From positions 4,650,501 to 4,714,500 of the forward strand of contig NZ_CP007806.1 in the NCBI RefSeq assembly GCF_000219535.2: 64,000 nt of DNA, read 5' to 3'. The notes under the pieces are model-generated. The model did not search any database and was not told the DNA's origin. It worked only from the letters and a program-made list of their open reading frames with translations. A program made the position numbers and the translations under genes. Origin of the DNA: Brevibacillus laterosporus LMG 15441 (GTDB taxonomy: Bacteria; Bacillota; Bacilli; Brevibacillales; Brevibacillaceae). Positions 63,387-64,000 of the stretch are shown piece by piece; position 1 is the first letter of the stretch; each line of letters begins with the position of its first letter.

Positions 63387-63461
63387 GCGCCCGTAGCTCA
63401 GTGGATAGAGCAGCGGTCTCCGGAACCGCGTGCGTAGGTTCGATTCCTATCGGGCGTACCA
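63387..63461 (+). tRNA. tRNA-Arg (anticodon CCG)
   Basis: 75 nt. Acceptor GCGCCCG/CGGGCGT (G-U at the first pair), D arm GCTC...GAGC, anticodon stem GCGGT/ACCGC with loop CTCCGGA (anticodon CCG), T arm with GTTCGATTC, CCA encoded. Reads CGG codons. Confidence 0.97.
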
Positions 63462-63480
63462 TATTAATTAAACCTCGAAG

Positions 63481-63504
63481 CCTCCGTTTATTACGGAGGT
63501 TTTT
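63481..63504 (+). terminator. Terminator of the tRNA gene
   Basis: CCTCCGT, five-base loop, ACGGAGG, then five T. Confidence 0.92.
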
Positions 63505-63573
63505 ATGTGTGTAAAAATGAAGCTGCATCTAATTTTAGCTGATTCTTCAAAAATGATATCCATTACATAATTC

Positions 63574-63584
63574 CTTTGCTATAA
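63574..63584 (+). promoter_or_regulatory. Extended -10 promoter candidate
   Basis: TTTGCTATAAT has a consensus TATAAT preceded by TG one base away. It lies about 35 bases before the short ORF at 63619. No clear -35. Confidence 0.45.
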
Positions 63585-63618
63585 TATTATCAGATTATTC
63601 CAAAAGTTGGTGATATTT

Positions 63619-63696
63619 ATGCGGAAGGTACTATTTTGTGTAGGGTGGTTAACAATGTCATGGATGTTTCTTTATGTAGTAATGCTTCTGCGATAA
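63619..63696 (+). CDS. Short hydrophobic ORF, 25 residues (tentative)
   Basis: The ATG has GGTGAT four bases upstream and an extended -10 about 35 bases before. The peptide is one hydrophobic helix with basic ends: MRKVLFCVGWLTMSWMFLYV, then VMLLR. Such peptides include type I toxins and small membrane modulators. An overlapping longer frame (GDIYAEGTILCRVVNNVMDV and on) lacks a start with a ribosome site. Family unknown. Confidence 0.3.
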   Translation: MRKVLFCVGWLTMSWMFLYVVMLLR

Positions 63697-63699
63697 ACA

Positions 63700-64000
63700 C
63701 TAACCTTGTCCAAGCAACAAATGCCTTTAGATTACTAGGTATTTCTGAAAGCGCAATCATCTTGTAAAGCTAATTACTACTAAGCATGGTTCTTTCTACT
63801 CAGTTTTGCTTTCTTTATCAGCTTTCTTGGACCTCTGTAGTGCTTGAGAATGAGATGACACTCCAGTAATCCTATGATGAAATGAAATATCTCACATGAT
63901 ACGAGGTTTTACAGGGCGAAATACTAAATTTCTACCTATTATTTATGATCGTTAGATACAATTTCCTATTACCCACGACTTTTGCAGATTTTGTCATCAT
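63700..64000. other. Window end, nothing recognised
   Basis: AT-rich sequence with no frame that has a ribosome site, and no motif that I recognise. The frame ending near 63769 (NAFRLLGISESAIIL) is discussed with the short ORF. Confidence 0.4.

Overview
The window looks like a chromosomal segment of a low-GC, Gram-positive, spore-former-type bacterium in the Paenibacillaceae, most likely Brevibacillus close to B. laterosporus. The reasons are the Bacillales gene order rpoN-grx-cggR-gap-pgk-tpiA-gpmI-eno and secG-rnr-smpB-ssrA, strong AGGAGG ribosome sites, short Firmicutes-type intergenic regions, BdbCD, YwbE and a YneR-like protein, and a tmRNA tag ending in LSLAA. The species assignment is inference; the order-level assignment is well supported.

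0-10 kb: an ABC importer fragment (permease cut by the window edge, plus lipoprotein binding protein), a fermentative adhE with TGTGA-type (Fnr/Rex-like) palindromes upstream, a YneR-like gene, then a 3-hydroxybutyrate utilisation module: a GntP-type permease and a short-chain dehydrogenase behind a near-consensus sigma-54 promoter, next to a PAS/AAA+/Fis sigma-54 activator. The gene for sigma-54 itself (rpoN) lies at the other end of the window.

10-24 kb: a c-di-AMP (ydaO/yuaA) riboswitch in front of a secreted CAP-domain protein. Several drug or stress modules follow. They are a MerR regulator with a MATE exporter (19-bp spacer promoter with dyad), a ROK sugar kinase, a TetR/SMR pair, the BdbC/BdbD disulfide pair, a secreted copper-amine-oxidase-N domain protein, a Fur-boxed flavodoxin, and an EmrA/EmrB efflux pair with its TetR.

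24-41 kb: an uncharacterised 367-residue protein, a WG-repeat protein, an anchored alpha/beta hydrolase, a Fur-boxed siderophore importer lacking its ATPase gene, a five-gene Opp peptide importer, and a two-component system that shares a CTTAAC/GTTAAG motif with the opp promoter.

41-48.7 kb: accessory territory. It holds a seven-bladed PLL-like lectin propeller, ywbE, four poorly characterised genes, a phzF pseudogene, a FusB-type EF-G-binding protein, a small HTH protein, and an unannotated 30-codon ORF with a near-perfect ribosome site. This block abuts the 3' end of ssrA.

48.7-64 kb: core genes. They are ssrA, smpB, rnr, secG, a membrane cytochrome c with a possible cre, the complete lower-glycolysis operon with a CggR operator, rpoN and tRNA-Arg(CCG). 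At least four gene fossils (HlyD-type adaptor, copper-amine-oxidase-N domain, DUF418/YeiB-like, PhzF) show decay of accessory DNA. No CRISPR array, IS element, prophage or rRNA was seen.
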